This document shows positions 17,707-26,099 of a DNA stretch of 64,000 bases, in pieces. A model generated the notes under the pieces. The model had not been told where the DNA came from. It worked only from the letters and a program-made list of their open reading frames with translations, and searched no databases. Made by a program: the position numbers and the translations under genes. Position 1 is the first letter of the stretch. Every line of letters starts with the position of its first letter. Origin of the DNA: JAAYUK01 sp964392915 (GTDB lineage: Bacteria; Nitrospirota; Thermodesulfovibrionia; Thermodesulfovibrionales; Dissulfurispiraceae); the NCBI GenBank assembly GCA_964392915.1, contig CAYMRS010000001.1:1-64000 (forward strand), read 5' to 3'.

Positions 17707-18814
17707 CATCATTGCTGAGCAGCCAGCCGCGCTGAGTCAGTCGCAGGCTGTCGGCATCAAGTACCGCAAGGCCCTGCAGATATTCATTCTGCAGGGCCTT
17801 TTCCATCGCTGTGAAGATATCTTCCTGAAGTGCAGTGCGCCGGACGCCATCGATCGTACGTAGCCCGAGAAAAACGGTTTCGTTTATCACGTCTCCTTCA
17901 CTGAGTACAGCCGTCTCGGCAACAACAGATTGAGCGGTTTCAAGCGACTCGATGTATCGGTGAATGTCCTCGATATTGGTGAATCGTTCAGCGCCATTGA
18001 ATGAATGCGCGGACGGACCGAATCCGGCATAGGGTTTTCGCTCCCAATAGGCCATGTTATGCCGGCAGCGGCGGCCAGGCAGTGCGTAATTGGAGATTTC
18101 GTAGTGTTCATAGCCACATGCGGAAAGGACCTCATGGGCGGAATAAAACATCTCCGCAACAGCTTCCTCATGCGGCAACGAATACTTTTGTGACGCTAAC
18201 TCGGCAAAAAGGCGTGTTCCCGGCTCAGGTGTCAACTCATACGCGGAGACATGCTCAGGCTGCAGTTCAAGCAGCATGGAGAGTGTTTCACGCCACTGCC
18301 TGACGTCCTGCCCGGGAATGCCATACATGGCATCAACGGAGACATTGCTGAATCCGGCCCGTTGTGCCGCACGGACAGATGTTTCGGCCTGAGGCCAGTT
18401 GTGGAGACGGCCGAGGACCTTTAATTCATTGCCACGCGCAGACTGAATGCCAATGCTGATCCGATTGAAGCTGGACGCTCGTAACAAGCACAATCGTTCC
18501 TCATCAACAGTCGCCGGGTTTGCCTCAATAGTCACTTCAGCGTCGGGGGAGAAAGCGCAGATATCGTTCAGACACCGCATGATCTCACTGATAGAATCTT
18601 CAGAAAGGAGGCTCGGCGTTCCTCCCCCGAGAAACAGCGAGTCGATCACGGCAAGCTCATTGCGCCTTTGCCGCATTTCCAAACAGAGGGCGCGAACAAA
18701 GCGCTCAGCGTCATGATTGCCAATCGGTTCGGAACAGAAGTCGCAGTATGAGCATTTCTGCAGGCAGAAGGGAATATGAATATAAATCGCTCCGGCTTTT
18801 TGCACGGTCTTCAC
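17660..18814 (-). CDS. hemW: Radical SAM heme chaperone HemW (coproporphyrinogen oxidase-like)
   Basis: The radical-SAM core starts with AIYIHIPFCLQKCSYCDF, the C-x3-C-x2-C plus fourth Cys pattern of the HemN/HemW family. GGGTPSLL, TIEANPATVD and ISIGIQSARG are also present, with a short C-terminal HemN-like domain. The length and the lack of the HemN N-terminal extension indicate HemW, which delivers heme to respiratory enzymes. I prefer a GTG start at 18814, because a promoter predicts transcription starting at that base and known HemW proteins begin about nine residues before YIHIP. An ATG at 18853 is the alternative. Neither has a ribosome site. Confidence 0.9.
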   Translation of the reverse strand: MKTVQKAGAIYIHIPFCLQKCSYCDFCSEPIGNHDAERFVRALCLEMRQRRNELAVIDSLFLGGGTPSLLSEDSISEIMRCLNDICAFSPDAEVTIEANPATVDEERLCLLRASSFNRISIGIQSARGNELKVLGRLHNWPQAETSVRAAQRAGFSNVSVDAMYGIPGQDVRQWRETLSMLLELQPEHVSAYELTPEPGTRLFAELASQKYSLPHEEAVAEMFYSAHEVLSACGYEHYEISNYALPGRRCRHNMAYWERKPYAGFGPSAHSFNGAERFTNIEDIHRYIESLETAQSVVAETAVLSEGDVINETVFLGLRTIDGVRRTALQEDIFTAMEKALQNEYLQGLAVLDADSLRLTQRGWLLSNDVIATILSGIEKHHRA

Positions 18815-18828
18815 CGATCTATTATAAT
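18800..18828 (+). promoter_or_regulatory. Sigma-70 promoter of the pyruvate-kinase-like gene
   Basis: TTGCAC (18800-18805) and TATAAT (18823-18828) are separated by exactly 17 bases, close to the ideal. It points to the gene at 18913 and lies inside the 5' end of hemW. Its -10 box shares bases with the minus-strand hemW promoter. Confidence 0.65.
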
Positions 18829-18848
18829 CGAGCGATACCGATGCGCAA
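18821..18848 (-). promoter_or_regulatory. Sigma-70 promoter of hemW, overlapping the opposite promoter
   Basis: On the minus strand TTGCGC (18848-18843) and TATAAT (18826-18821) are 16 bases apart. ATTATAAT supplies a -10 box on both strands. The predicted start is at or next to 18814, the G of a GTG codon in the hemW frame. Confidence 0.55.
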
Positions 18849-18912
18849 TACATGATTGGAAGCTATAGGAGAAAATCAGCTATCTGCGGATTTTGCCTGA
18901 AGGGAGATACCT

Positions 18913-19482
18913 ATGGAACGCACAGTGACCTATTTTGAACGCCCGGGAGAACAAAACACTCAGGAATGCCTTACGGTGGTGCATAAAATTCTCTGCGAGG
19001 AAAATCACAAGCACGTTGTTGTGGCCTCTACTTGGGGAAACACCGGGGCCCATTTTGCGGAAGCGCTCCGCGACAGCGGCGCAGATGTCGTTGTCGTCAC
19101 ACACTCTGCCGGATTCAAAGAGCCGAATTCCTTCGAGCTTTCCGAAGAAAATCGAAAGCGCATGATCGAAGCCGGAGCCAAAGTATTCACCGGAACCATT
19201 TTGACCCACTCCATCGAGACCGCATTCGCGCAAAAGTTTCAGGGCATGTATCCGACGCATGTGGTTGCCGCTGCGCTGCGCCGTTTCGGCGAAGGCACAA
19301 AAGTCTGCTGCGAAATCGTCATGATGGCTGCCGATGCGGGACTGATACCGGAGGGGGAAGAAACTATTGCCGTCGCGGGGACCGGCAAGGGTGCTGATAC
19401 CGTGCTTCTTGTCCGGGCTGCGGTGTCAAAGCGATTCTTCGATCTGAAAGTGCTTGAGGTGCTGGCTAAGCCCCGCGGTTGA
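18913..19482 (+). CDS. Stand-alone pyruvate kinase alpha/beta (C-terminal) domain protein
   Basis: The 189-residue protein looks like only the C-terminal allosteric domain of pyruvate kinase: HVVVASTWGNTGAHFAEALRDSGADVVVVTHSAGF, then the KVFTGTILTHSIETAF and IPEGEETIAVAGTGKGADTVLLV segments. There is no TIM-barrel catalytic domain, so pyruvate kinase activity is excluded. Similar single-domain proteins are annotated in sulfate reducers and Nitrospirota without a known role; a ligand- or nucleotide-sensing function is only a guess. AAGGGAG precedes the ATG and a good sigma-70 promoter lies upstream. The 3' end overlaps ribD on the other strand by 17 bases. Confidence 0.82.
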   Translation: MERTVTYFERPGEQNTQECLTVVHKILCEENHKHVVVASTWGNTGAHFAEALRDSGADVVVVTHSAGFKEPNSFELSEENRKRMIEAGAKVFTGTILTHSIETAFAQKFQGMYPTHVVAAALRRFGEGTKVCCEIVMMAADAGLIPEGEETIAVAGTGKGADTVLLVRAAVSKRFFDLKVLEVLAKPRG

Positions 19483-20569
19483 GGTATCCTTCAATCATGA
19501 GGTCTTCGCCGATGCGGCGGGAACGCATGTCTTTAATGAGATACGGATTGCTCATGGCGCGAAAGGATTCTCCGCCCACCGGGGTGAGCGATTTTTTGCC
19601 GCCGATTATTTTCGGCGCGATAAAAAAAACAACTTTATCGACGATGCCCGACTGAAACGCAGAAGCGTTCAGCGACGATCCTCCCTCAATCAAAACCGAG
19701 GTGATGCCGCGTCCCCCCAGCAGCGACATCAGCCACGCAAGGTCAAGCCGCTCTTCGGCGTAGGAAATAACTTCTATGCCGCGTGAGTTCAAAAGTCCGG
19801 CTTTATCGGCAAAGTGCTTTCGCGCCTGCTCACGCGCAACGAACACAGTTGCCGGCGGCACGGTGCTGACATGAAAGGAAAGCGGAGTTTCGAGATTCGG
19901 ATCAAGAACAATCCGTATCGGATCGCGGCCTCCCCTGATGCGTGCGGTCAGGCGCGGATTGTCGGCCTTTACGGTGCCGACTGCGGTTAAAATCGCGTCG
20001 ACACTGCTGCGGAGCTGATGAACGCACCGCCGCGCCTTCTCTCCGGTTATCCATTTCGACTCACCGGCCGGCGTGGCAATCTTTCCGTCAAGCGTCATGG
20101 CAGATTTCAGTATCACAAACGGAAGACGCGTTGTGATGAATTTCATATATGACTCATTCAACCTGTGTGCGGCCTGTTCCGCAACGCCGGCAATAACCTC
20201 GATACCGTGTTCGCGCAACTCCGCTATTCCTCTGCCGGCAACCTTCGGGTTCGGGTCTTCCATAGCGACGACAACTTTTTTGATTCCCGCGGAGATGATG
20301 GCTTTCGTGCAGGGCGGGGTTCGCTTGCCCGTATGGCAGCAAGGCTCAAGGGTAACGTAAAGAGTTGCATCGCGGGCGGCAGTTCCGGCAGCCTGAATGG
20401 CGAGCGCCTCGGCGTGCAGTTCACCCGCTTTTTTGTGGTAATCCTCAGCCACGATTCTGTCATGCCTGACGATGACCGCGCCGACCATCGGGTTGGGACT
20501 TGTCTTTCCACGCGCCCGGGCGGCAAGCCTGAGCGCGCGGCGCATGTATCTTACATCCGAATCATTCAA
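19466..20569 (-). CDS. ribD: Riboflavin biosynthesis deaminase/reductase
   Basis: This bifunctional enzyme has 367 residues. The N-terminal zinc deaminase has His-52/Glu-54 (LHAEA) and Cys-77 and Cys-87 (LEPCCHTGKRTPPC). The C-terminal reductase has KSAMTLDGKIAT and VLIEGGSSLNAS. It deaminates and then reduces the pyrimidine intermediate of riboflavin synthesis. The most likely start is TTG at 20569; an internal ATG at 20545 would still retain the deaminase core. A heptanucleotide purine repeat lies directly upstream and a six-codon mini-frame (20582-20562) overlaps the TTG, so translation initiation here is unusual. Confidence 0.95.
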   Translation of the reverse strand: MNDSDVRYMRRALRLAARARGKTSPNPMVGAVIVRHDRIVAEDYHKKAGELHAEALAIQAAGTAARDATLYVTLEPCCHTGKRTPPCTKAIISAGIKKVVVAMEDPNPKVAGRGIAELREHGIEVIAGVAEQAAHRLNESYMKFITTRLPFVILKSAMTLDGKIATPAGESKWITGEKARRCVHQLRSSVDAILTAVGTVKADNPRLTARIRGGRDPIRIVLDPNLETPLSFHVSTVPPATVFVAREQARKHFADKAGLLNSRGIEVISYAEERLDLAWLMSLLGGRGITSVLIEGGSSLNASAFQSGIVDKVVFFIAPKIIGGKKSLTPVGGESFRAMSNPYLIKDMRSRRIGEDLMIEGYLNRGA

Positions 20570-20582
20570 CCGGGAAACCCAT

Positions 20583-20642
20583 CCTTCTTCCTTCTTCCTT
20601 CTTCCTTCTTCCTTCTTCCTTCTTCCTTCTTCCTTCTTCCTT
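20583..20642. repeat. Heptanucleotide tandem repeat, about 8.5 copies
   Basis: The plus strand reads CCTTCTT repeated about eight and a half times without interruption, and the minus strand AAGAAGG. It fills the gap between the ubiD-family stop and the ribD start. On the coding strand each unit contains AAGG/GGAAG, a Shine-Dalgarno-like sequence. Perfect short repeats of this kind are prone to copy-number change by slippage. Confidence 0.95.
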
Positions 20643-20652
20643 TTGATTGCCT

Positions 20653-22116
20653 CTAAAATCCGTATTCCTTCCAGCGCCGTTCGACCAGTTTCAGAATATC
20701 CGGCGACATGAAGAGCTCTTCCGGCCAGTCGCGCATCATGCCCTCTTCGCGGGTCTTCCGGGTCGCGTCAATTCCCATTTTCGATCCATAGCGGGGAAAA
20801 TTCGCGGCATGGTCAAGGTCATCGAGCGGACCGTCGGCAATAACGGTATCGCGTTTCCAGTCCACATTGTTCAGCACGCGCCACGCGGTATACGAGAGGT
20901 TCTGCACATCAACATCGTCGTCGACAACGATGAGCAGCTTCGCGAACATCATCTGCCCCTTGCCCCAGAGACCGTGAATAATCTTCTTCGCATGCCCGGG
21001 GTAGCTCTTCTTGATTGAGAGGATGGCGCAGTTGTGGAACACGCCTTCCATCGGAAGATTCAGATCGCGGATTTCCGGCATGTCGAGCTTCATGAGCGGC
21101 AGGAATATCCTCTCGGTCGCCTTTGCCATGTAACAGTCTTCCATCGGCGGTTTGCCGACGATAGTGGCGGGATAGATCAGGTCTTTCCGGTGGGTAATGC
21201 AGGTGACATGAAAAACAGGATAGTTGTCCGCCGAGGAATAGAAGCCGGTATGGTCGCCGAACGGACCTTCAATGCGGTGCTCGCCCGGATCAAGATACCC
21301 TTCAATAACCAGCTCGCTGTTGGCGGGAACTTCAATATCGGAAGTGATGCATTTCACCATCTCTACCGGCTCGCGGCGGAGGAAACCCGCGAACATCATC
21401 TCATCAACCGCCTCGGGCAGAGGCGCGGTTGCGGAATAGATGACCGCGGGATCGCTGCCAACCGCTATCGCCACGGGCATTCGCTGCCGGAGCGCCTTGT
21501 ATTTGTCGTAGTGGCGGGCGCCGTCCTTGTGGATATGCCAGTGCATGCCGGTCGTCTTTTTATCGTAAATGTGAATGCGGTACATGCCGCAGTTCGGGCG
21601 GCCTGTTTCAGGGTCTTTCGTAAATACCATGGGAAAGGTGATGAAACGTCCCTCGTCGGTCGGCTGACCGTCGCCCGGCCAGGTCTTCAGCACCGGGAAC
21701 TTCGAAAGGTCAGGATTGTCCCTTTCGATCACTTCCTGGCAGGGAGCGGTCTTCACCGTTTTTGGAAGATACCGGGAAAATTCCAGAAGCTTCGGCAGCA
21801 TGGCCAGCTTTTCCATAATCGACCTGGGCGGCGCCTGATTCATCAACTCCTCGATACGCTTGCCCACATCGTCGAAGTGGTTGATTTCGAGCGCAAGGCA
21901 CATGCGTTCATACGAGCCGAATATGTTCGTAACAACAGAATACTGCGACCCCTTCACCTTCTCGAAAAAGAGCGCCTTGCCCCCGTTGGGGCTTTTGCAC
22001 ATGCGGTCGGTGATGGCGGAGATTTCGAGAATGGGATCGACTTCGGCTTTTATGCGGTGAAGCTCTCCGCGCTGCTCAAGAATGGAAAGATAGTGACGCA
22101 GGTCTTTATAGGCCAT
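20653..22116 (-). CDS. UbiD family decarboxylase
   Basis: The protein has 487 residues from the ATG at 22116 (AAGGAG six bases upstream; a longer frame to 22140 has no such site). The UbiD signature parts are MYRIHIYDKKTTGMHWHIHKDGARH, VAIAVGSDPAVIYSATAPLPEAVDEMMFAGFLR, EGPFGDHTGFYS and TIVGKPPMEDCYM. These enzymes use prenylated FMN to decarboxylate aromatic or alpha,beta-unsaturated acids. This size class includes decarboxylases of ubiquinone or futalosine-menaquinone synthesis, and a menaquinone role is plausible for an anaerobe but not shown. No ubiX is visible nearby. A terminator from the pilus operon lies just upstream. Confidence 0.9.
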   Translation of the reverse strand: MAYKDLRHYLSILEQRGELHRIKAEVDPILEISAITDRMCKSPNGGKALFFEKVKGSQYSVVTNIFGSYERMCLALEINHFDDVGKRIEELMNQAPPRSIMEKLAMLPKLLEFSRYLPKTVKTAPCQEVIERDNPDLSKFPVLKTWPGDGQPTDEGRFITFPMVFTKDPETGRPNCGMYRIHIYDKKTTGMHWHIHKDGARHYDKYKALRQRMPVAIAVGSDPAVIYSATAPLPEAVDEMMFAGFLRREPVEMVKCITSDIEVPANSELVIEGYLDPGEHRIEGPFGDHTGFYSSADNYPVFHVTCITHRKDLIYPATIVGKPPMEDCYMAKATERIFLPLMKLDMPEIRDLNLPMEGVFHNCAILSIKKSYPGHAKKIIHGLWGKGQMMFAKLLIVVDDDVDVQNLSYTAWRVLNNVDWKRDTVIADGPLDDLDHAANFPRYGSKMGIDATRKTREEGMMRDWPEELFMSPDILKLVERRWKEYGF

Positions 22117-22138
22117 TGATGCTCCTTCTTTTTTCGGC

Positions 22139-22175
22139 ATAAAAAACGCAGTGCCTTATTATAAAGGCACTGCGT
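22139..22175 (-). terminator. Rho-independent terminator of the pilus operon
   Basis: A perfect 12-base stem, 22146-22157 with 22164-22175, has a six-base loop and is followed on the minus strand by a run of six Ts. It lies 38 bases after the stop of the Ig-domain gene, so transcripts from the minor-pilin operon should end here, before ubiD. Confidence 0.85.
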
Positions 22176-22213
22176 GCGATGAGGCAATCTGTTCGCGCAA
22201 CAAAACTGCCGTG

Positions 22214-22975
22214 CTATTTTACTTCAACATTGAATTCAAACATCTTGACGGTTTTGACCCGATCAGTAGTTGTCGCGGATGCCTTAAACTGAATTACGCC
22301 CTTTTCTTTCTTTGACGGATTCCAGCGGAGCACGCCGGTTTTTTTGTCTATCGAAAGACCCTCCGGAACAGGCGGCTCAAGTTCATAGGTCAGCGCGCCG
22401 CCGTCGGGGACAACGCCCACCAGTTGCATCTGCGCTGTGCCGTCGGTGCCGTGCGGCAGGGCTTTTAGCTCAAGCATGGGGGATGCGCCAACAATAACAG
22501 CGCACGCACGCTCTGATGGAAAGCCTTTATTTCCGTTAACAATGGGGATAACAATGACGCATACCCGGTCGCCTTTCTTGAAAAACTTTGGCGGCAGACT
22601 GCTTCCCTGTGCATCGGCAAGCGGGTTGCCATTCACCATCCAGGAATATTCCAGGGATGCGATTGCCTTGTTCCCGCTGGCTGGAACCACCTGCGCCGTA
22701 AGCGTGTCCTGGCTGGTGGGCTGGTCAGGCTGAAACTTTACTGATTGAATCAGATGAACATCGGTCGGAATCTGCAGAGGCGTGCTTGCCTGCTCGGACA
22801 ACTTGTTTTGATCAACCAATGGCGCTCCGGAATGCGAACTTCCCGCCGGCTTCGGGGGTGAAGAGAGCAGAAAATACGCGAGTATAACAGCGACTATGAG
22901 AATCATAACCAGGATGATTCTCATAGTCGCCTTACCAAACTGATTGCTCACCATCAATACACGCTTCTTTTTCAA
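22214..22975 (-). CDS. Membrane-anchored Ig-like domain protein, last gene of the pilus operon
   Basis: The 253-residue protein has one N-terminal membrane segment (about residues 19-41) and a Ser/Pro linker. Two beta-rich regions follow: an Ig-like stretch with SLEYSWMVNGNPLAD and a C-terminal one with ALTYELEPPVPEGLSIDKK and GVLRWNP, the pattern of putative Ig domains of cadherin-like type. The rest should be periplasmic. It lies 29 bases behind pilY1 and just ahead of the terminator, so it belongs to the pilus operon and may help assembly or anchoring of PilY1. The start is TTG at 22975 with AAGGCG upstream; an ATG at 22954 is possible. Confidence 0.78.
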   Translation of the reverse strand: MKKKRVLMVSNQFGKATMRIILVMILIVAVILAYFLLSSPPKPAGSSHSGAPLVDQNKLSEQASTPLQIPTDVHLIQSVKFQPDQPTSQDTLTAQVVPASGNKAIASLEYSWMVNGNPLADAQGSSLPPKFFKKGDRVCVIVIPIVNGNKGFPSERACAVIVGASPMLELKALPHGTDGTAQMQLVGVVPDGGALTYELEPPVPEGLSIDKKTGVLRWNPSKKEKGVIQFKASATTTDRVKTVKMFEFNVEVK

Positions 22976-23004
22976 AGCTACGCCTTAGTTGATATCGCCA
23001 TTAC

Positions 23005-26000
23005 TTACTGTACCCTCATATCGCGCCAGTAACGAAGCTTGACGTTCCTCTTAGGGTCAGGAGCTATGGGACGAATTGTCTTTGCGTCTATACCCCCGCC
23101 GCCGCTGATAGTAACGTACAGATCCGCCCTTGTTCCGTCAGGGCTCAATGAGATAAGCGGCGCGGTAGGAATGCCGGTGCCTAAAGGCATGCTGACAGCG
23201 TTGTTTGTTAACATCCCCGCGGCAGTCAGGTAGTTGACCCCGTAAAGCTTACCAGTCCCACCAAGATCGCAGGGATTGGCGCTCGTAGTGGGCTCAAATG
23301 TTGTAAAATAAAGCACTTTGTCAAAGATAACTGGTTCTGCCAATACCTTTTCCCCCTGTCCCAAAAGCTGAATGCGCCAGCCGTTCGTAACACCGCTGTA
23401 TGTCGCCCCGGCGGTCACAAGGGTCTGGAGATTTGCCGGCGTATTCGTGGATGAGAGATTCGTGTCTTTCAGTGCGTAGAAATACTCCTGCACCGTGGTT
23501 ACCGCCGGGCATTGCTTGTCGCCCGTACCCCAATAGACCCAGAATGCTCCATTGGGGTCAGCAGAGACAGTCACCGCTGAATAAATCGGTCGTCTTATGC
23601 CGGTCGAGGCGCTGTAAAAAAGCCCGCCGCTCCAGGATGCTGTCCCGCAGGAGTTGCCCAGAGCGTTTGTGCAGAGTTTGAATCTCCAGACATTGCCGCC
23701 AAGATCCCCGACATAGACCGTATCGACAAATCCGTCGTTATCAGTATCAATGAGGGATGGCTGCGCGGGAATGCTGTATGCCATTGCTGAATTTGTAGCC
23801 AAGGTATAGCTCCACAGTATATTGCCATTGCTTAAATCAACAATAAAGAACCCCTTTGTCTGCGTGCCGGATGGAGAATAGGTCGGGGATGTGCAGGAAT
23901 ATTCAGACGCGCCACCTCCGATAAAGCCAACCCACTTTTCGCTGCCGCCAATCTTCACCCGCCCGATGGTCATTTTGCTCCACGGGTCGCTAAGGTACGG
24001 TGCCTGCGCCGCTGTCGGATTGATGCGCCACATGAATTGCGGCGACAACGTATTTGTAAAATCAAAAGCGTAATACCCGCAGTAGTATGGCGTTCCCGCG
24101 GTATATATGGGACTATAGCCAAAAGGTGACGTGGACGATGTGGGCGTGCAGTTTGAAGAAGCACTCCAGAGATATTGGCTGCCTGGCCCCACGCCCCTGC
24201 CGAGTGAAGATACCAATATCGTTTTCCAGTCGGTTGCCAATTTGCTGCTCCCTGTGCCGCTACCGAGCCATACATTGGCGACAGACGTTGGGCCGTCAAC
24301 AAAAAACTGGTGCGTTAGCGCTGTCGGGTCAGTAACGTGTGCTATGCTGTTCAGTTTGGCAAGCAGGTTCGGCGGTATGAAGCTAAAGGTCTCCACGCCG
24401 TCCGAAGTCCTGAACACATGGAACTGGCCGTCGTTCGCGCCTGCGACAACAGCCCTCTTCCCGTTTACCGATGTCCTCTCGTTATTTGTTCTGAACGTCG
24501 CAAATGCGTTGTTCGCGTCAAAGATGTCTGTGAACTGCGCTGATGGCGAAGAGATAACAACAGGGCTTGAGTGCCAGATATCGCCCAGCTTCCAGTCGTC
24601 CGGATTGAACGCGGCTTCACCCCTGATGTAGCCGACTATCTCATTTCTTCTCACGGTATTCGCGGCTAGGAGACCCAAATCCTCCGGAACTATGTTGGCG
24701 GTCGTGAAATTAACCAGCGCCCCGCTCTTATAGGTCTTGATGTTTCTGACGCTCGCATTTGTTGCATTGAGCACATTGCCCGCATTCCATGCGACAGCGC
24801 CCACCGTGCCGTCGGCATTAATATCGTATTTTTTCAAATTTCCGAGCCAAAAGGGCTCATCATCAAGGGGCGTAAAAGAAGCCTCGAAGAGATTGTTCTC
24901 TGATACTATTCTCGCGGTCGATACGGAAGTAATCGTAAAAGAGTAATTTGCTGACCTTATTATATTAATTACCGCCCGCAAGGCATCTGTCAGCTCATCT
25001 GCGCTTCCCGAAATAAACGCGTAGCCGGACAGATTCGCGGTAGCAGGGTCATTGGCATTCGCAACCGTATCGCCCACACCGCCGCCTTTGCCGGAGATGT
25101 TATTGATTATTGATGTGAGCGGAGCTACCGCGCAAGCTGTCACCCCTGCAGGATACAGGCTGCCCGTTGGTATATTGTAATCTGAGGTGCTTCCGGCATT
25201 GGCAACAAGTGGGTTGTCCGTGCCGCCGTAATATGCGGCCCAGTTTAACGTCCTCTGGAGGGCTAGTGGCATATCTCCCCCAAAACCTATGACAAACACC
25301 TTATACCCCGCGTCTCCAAGGGCTTTTGCCATGGCGACGGTCTCTCTTCTTCTTTTATACATGTCATTGACGTCTTCACTGCCACCGCCTCCGCAGGCAT
25401 AGGTGTCTGCGCCGTCTGTGACAAGGATGACGAATTTATCGCGGCAGGTTTTGGCAGGGTCCGCCGCCTTGTGCACATTCAGATAGAGCCAGGCTTCATT
25501 CAGTGAAGAGGAAAGAGGCGTTCCACTGGTTGCGGAGGTAGTTGCTATCGGCTGACCAGCGCCTCCGGTGGCAGGATTTGCTCCGGGGAATGCGCAGGTC
25601 GTGGCATTATTGCAAAATATCGTGCTGTACGGAGTGCCAATAGGGTTTACCAGCAGAATATTGCCGGCAGCGTAATTCCCGGCAGTGTCATTGCCACCAT
25701 AAAACCGCATATATCCCATTCTGATGTTCAGGCTGACATCGTCAGAATTTGTGCCCGTGCTCGTGATAACATTATTGTTCGTATCATCAAGCATGGCAAA
25801 GAGTGCCCTTTTGGCAATGGCAAGACGGCTGCAATTGGTATTGCAATTCGTGGATATCGTGCAGCCGCTGTTGGCGTAAAAAATAGTGCCGCTGCATGAA
25901 GAATTACCCCATACATTCGTCCCGCCCGCAGGATTCCATGCCATGCTTCCGGACAAATCGAGGACTATCAAAGCATCGGGGGCGACGGACGTAAAGAGCA

Positions 26001-26082
26001 CGCTTTCGTCAGCGGCATACGCCGGACATGTCAGGATAAACATCGTCATGCATATCAAAAAAAGCTTTTTCATGGTTCGCAT
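23005..26082 (-). CDS. pilY1: Type IV pilus tip/assembly protein PilY1
   Basis: The 1025-residue protein has a Sec signal peptide (residues 1-24) and a von Willebrand A domain with the MIDAS start DLSGS at 42-46. The PilY1 beta-propeller fills the C-terminal half, with the calcium-loop-like DTDNDGFVD near residue 780 and GDLGGNVWRF. PilY1 caps the pilus, affects extension and retraction, and binds surfaces. The ATG at 26082 is chosen for GAGGG five bases upstream. Many cysteines in the vWA region suggest disulfides. It follows pilX by 17 bases within the minor-pilin operon, the usual arrangement. Confidence 0.93.
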   Translation of the reverse strand: MRTMKKLFLICMTMFILTCPAYAADESVLFTSVAPDALIVLDLSGSMAWNPAGGTNVWGNSSCSGTIFYANSGCTISTNCNTNCSRLAIAKRALFAMLDDTNNNVITSTGTNSDDVSLNIRMGYMRFYGGNDTAGNYAAGNILLVNPIGTPYSTIFCNNATTCAFPGANPATGGAGQPIATTSATSGTPLSSSLNEAWLYLNVHKAADPAKTCRDKFVILVTDGADTYACGGGGSEDVNDMYKRRRETVAMAKALGDAGYKVFVIGFGGDMPLALQRTLNWAAYYGGTDNPLVANAGSTSDYNIPTGSLYPAGVTACAVAPLTSIINNISGKGGGVGDTVANANDPATANLSGYAFISGSADELTDALRAVINIIRSANYSFTITSVSTARIVSENNLFEASFTPLDDEPFWLGNLKKYDINADGTVGAVAWNAGNVLNATNASVRNIKTYKSGALVNFTTANIVPEDLGLLAANTVRRNEIVGYIRGEAAFNPDDWKLGDIWHSSPVVISSPSAQFTDIFDANNAFATFRTNNERTSVNGKRAVVAGANDGQFHVFRTSDGVETFSFIPPNLLAKLNSIAHVTDPTALTHQFFVDGPTSVANVWLGSGTGSSKLATDWKTILVSSLGRGVGPGSQYLWSASSNCTPTSSTSPFGYSPIYTAGTPYYCGYYAFDFTNTLSPQFMWRINPTAAQAPYLSDPWSKMTIGRVKIGGSEKWVGFIGGGASEYSCTSPTYSPSGTQTKGFFIVDLSNGNILWSYTLATNSAMAYSIPAQPSLIDTDNDGFVDTVYVGDLGGNVWRFKLCTNALGNSCGTASWSGGLFYSASTGIRRPIYSAVTVSADPNGAFWVYWGTGDKQCPAVTTVQEYFYALKDTNLSSTNTPANLQTLVTAGATYSGVTNGWRIQLLGQGEKVLAEPVIFDKVLYFTTFEPTTSANPCDLGGTGKLYGVNYLTAAGMLTNNAVSMPLGTGIPTAPLISLSPDGTRADLYVTISGGGGIDAKTIRPIAPDPKRNVKLRYWRDMRVQ

Positions 26083-26099
26083 TTCAACCCTCGTTTCTG

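Noticed and set aside
21034..22119. 361-codon open frame on the plus strand
   Set aside because: It is fully antisense to the well-conserved UbiD-family gene and its translation shows no recognisable motif.
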